From an uncultured Clostridia bacterium (GTDB lineage Bacteria; Bacillota_A; Clostridia; TANB77; CAG-508), in the NCBI GenBank assembly GCA_944392525.1, contig CALXXB010000067.1, forward strand, positions 1-6,047: a stretch of 6,047 nt of DNA, in the 5' to 3' direction. Positions 5,109 through 6,047 of the stretch are shown here, one piece after another. The position numbers and the translations under genes are program-made. The notes beneath the pieces are model-generated. The model made no database searches. It was not told the DNA's origin and worked only from the letters and a program-made list of their open reading frames with translations. How positions within the stretch are numbered: the stretch's first letter is position 1; each line of letters opens with the position of its first letter.

Positions 5109-6047
5109 TTATTCTAGCTCTTTCATAGATAGTTTTACTTTTTGTCTTTCTTTATCTATTCCTATTACTTTAACTTTTACTATATCTCCAATAGATACTA
5201 CATCACTTGGCTTTTTTACAAATTTATCACTTAATTCAGATATATGTACTAGTCCATCATGTTTTACTCCAACATCAACAAATGCACCAAAATCTGTAAT
5301 ATTTCTAACTGTTCCGTTTAAAATCATACCTTCTTTTAAATCTTCAAATTTTAATACATCACTTCTTAATATTGGTTTTGGCATATCTTCTCTTGGGTCT
5401 CTTCCTGGTTTAGATAATTCTTTTATAATGTCTTCTAAAGTCATTTCTCCTACATTTAATTTATTAGATATGTCTTTAATATTTATTTTACTTAATTTTG
5501 ACTTTATTTGATTAAGCTTTTCTTTATCTAATAAATCTTGTTTAGTAAAGCCTATTATTTTAAGTAAACTTTCCGCTATTTCATAACTTTCAGGATGAAC
5601 TGCAGTTATTTCAAGTGGATTTGTTCCACCAATTACTCTAATAAATCCTGCACATTGTTCATAAGCTACTTTTCCTAATTTAGGTACTTTTAATAATTCT
5701 TTTCTTTCTTTTATACTTCCATGTTCATCTCTATATTTTACAATATTTTTAGCAATTGTTTTATTTATTCCTGATACATAAGAAAGTAGTGATGGAGTTG
5801 CAGTATTAACATCAACGCCAACTGTATTTACTGCATCTTCTACAACACACTCTAAGCTTTCAGATAATTTCTTTTGGTCTACGTCATGTTGGTATTGTCC
5901 TATTCCTATTGCTTTAGGATCAATTTTTACAAATTCAGCAAGTGGATCTTGAAGTCTTCTTGCAATAGATATTGCGCCTCTTAAAGATACATTTAAATCT
6001 GGATATTCTTCTGTTGCAAGTTTAGATGCTGAATATACTGATGCTCC
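5109..6047 (-). CDS. tex: Tex family RNA-binding transcription accessory protein (5' part cut by window edge)
   Basis: Cytoplasmic nucleic-acid-binding protein of the Tex/YdcI family, linked to transcription and RNA handling. The frame is open without stop from the right edge to TAA at 5109-5111, giving the last 312 residues of a protein usually about 720 long. In order: the end of the YqgF/RNase H-like domain and linker (about 1-60, with VSLRGAISIARRLQDPLAEF at 20-39 and IGIGQYQHDV at 47-56, both hallmark Tex stretches); the helix-hairpin-helix domain (about 68-140, with TPSLLSYVSGINKTIAKNIV); the DIIKELSKPGRDPRE segment (206-220); and the C-terminal S1 domain (about 237-309, with GTVRNITDFGAFVDVG and DGLVHISEL). 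The C-terminus is complete. An internal ATG at 5442-5444 preceded by AGGAGA looks like a start, but the coding similarity continues upstream of it without a break. Confidence 0.93.
   Translation of the reverse strand, partial: GASVYSASKLATEEYPDLNVSLRGAISIARRLQDPLAEFVKIDPKAIGIGQYQHDVDQKKLSESLECVVEDAVNTVGVDVNTATPSLLSYVSGINKTIAKNIVKYRDEHGSIKERKELLKVPKLGKVAYEQCAGFIRVIGGTNPLEITAVHPESYEIAESLLKIIGFTKQDLLDKEKLNQIKSKLSKINIKDISNKLNVGEMTLEDIIKELSKPGRDPREDMPKPILRSDVLKFEDLKEGMILNGTVRNITDFGAFVDVGVKHDGLVHISELSDKFVKKPSDVVSIGDIVKVKVIGIDKERQKVKLSMKELE

Noticed and set aside
5109..5444. A separate 111-residue S1-domain protein starting at the ATG at 5442-5444, which has an AGGAGA just upstream.
   Set aside because: The same frame stays open for 201 more codons to the window edge and reads as continuous Tex sequence, so this is the C-terminal part of Tex.

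Overview
The window is AT-rich DNA of the kind found in low-GC Bacillota (Clostridia-like). The genes have strong AAGGAGG-type ribosome sites, A/T-ending codons and sigma-A type promoters, and they are typical housekeeping genes of that phylum. All genes I can support lie on the minus strand, so transcription runs from high to low coordinates. Species cannot be named from the sequence alone; an uncultured gut-type Clostridia is a guess.

Layout in transcription order (right to left). 6047-5109: the C-terminal 312 residues of the Tex RNA-binding protein (end of the RNase H-like domain, HhH domain, S1 domain). 4986-3949: a 345-residue membrane-anchored surface protein with a C-type-lectin-like C-terminus, driven by its own promoter at 5037-5009. 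3956-3850: three consecutive hairpins with identical GTAA loops. 3836 (or 3821)-3618: a small hypothetical gene, followed by a terminator at 3536-3499. 3325-2840: a YqeG-type HAD phosphatase with a good extended -10 promoter, one base ahead of 2838-2104, a prepilin peptidase. 2011-938: an M24 Xaa-Pro aminopeptidase, followed by a clear terminator at 921-894. 677 to the left edge: ftsE, with its own promoter at 773-745.

The notable content is 3850-4986. I read it as a remote target (variable protein) of a diversity-generating retroelement (DGR). The last 43 codons are about 55% GC by hand count in an otherwise AT-rich window, have no A-ending codon, and include a run of nearly all NNY codons, as expected from adenine-directed mutagenesis of AAY codons in a template repeat. 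Immediately 3' of this variable repeat lie three perfect-arm hairpins with unrelated stems but the same GTAA loop, matching in kind the hairpin/cruciform known to be needed at DGR target sites, but in triplicate. No reverse transcriptase, Avd or template repeat is in the window, so the machinery would have to act in trans.

The rest is ordinary chromosomal backbone: transcript/RNA handling (Tex), HAD phosphatase, prepilin processing, proline peptide turnover and division (FtsE). The variable gene and its small neighbour appear as an island between tex and yqeG.
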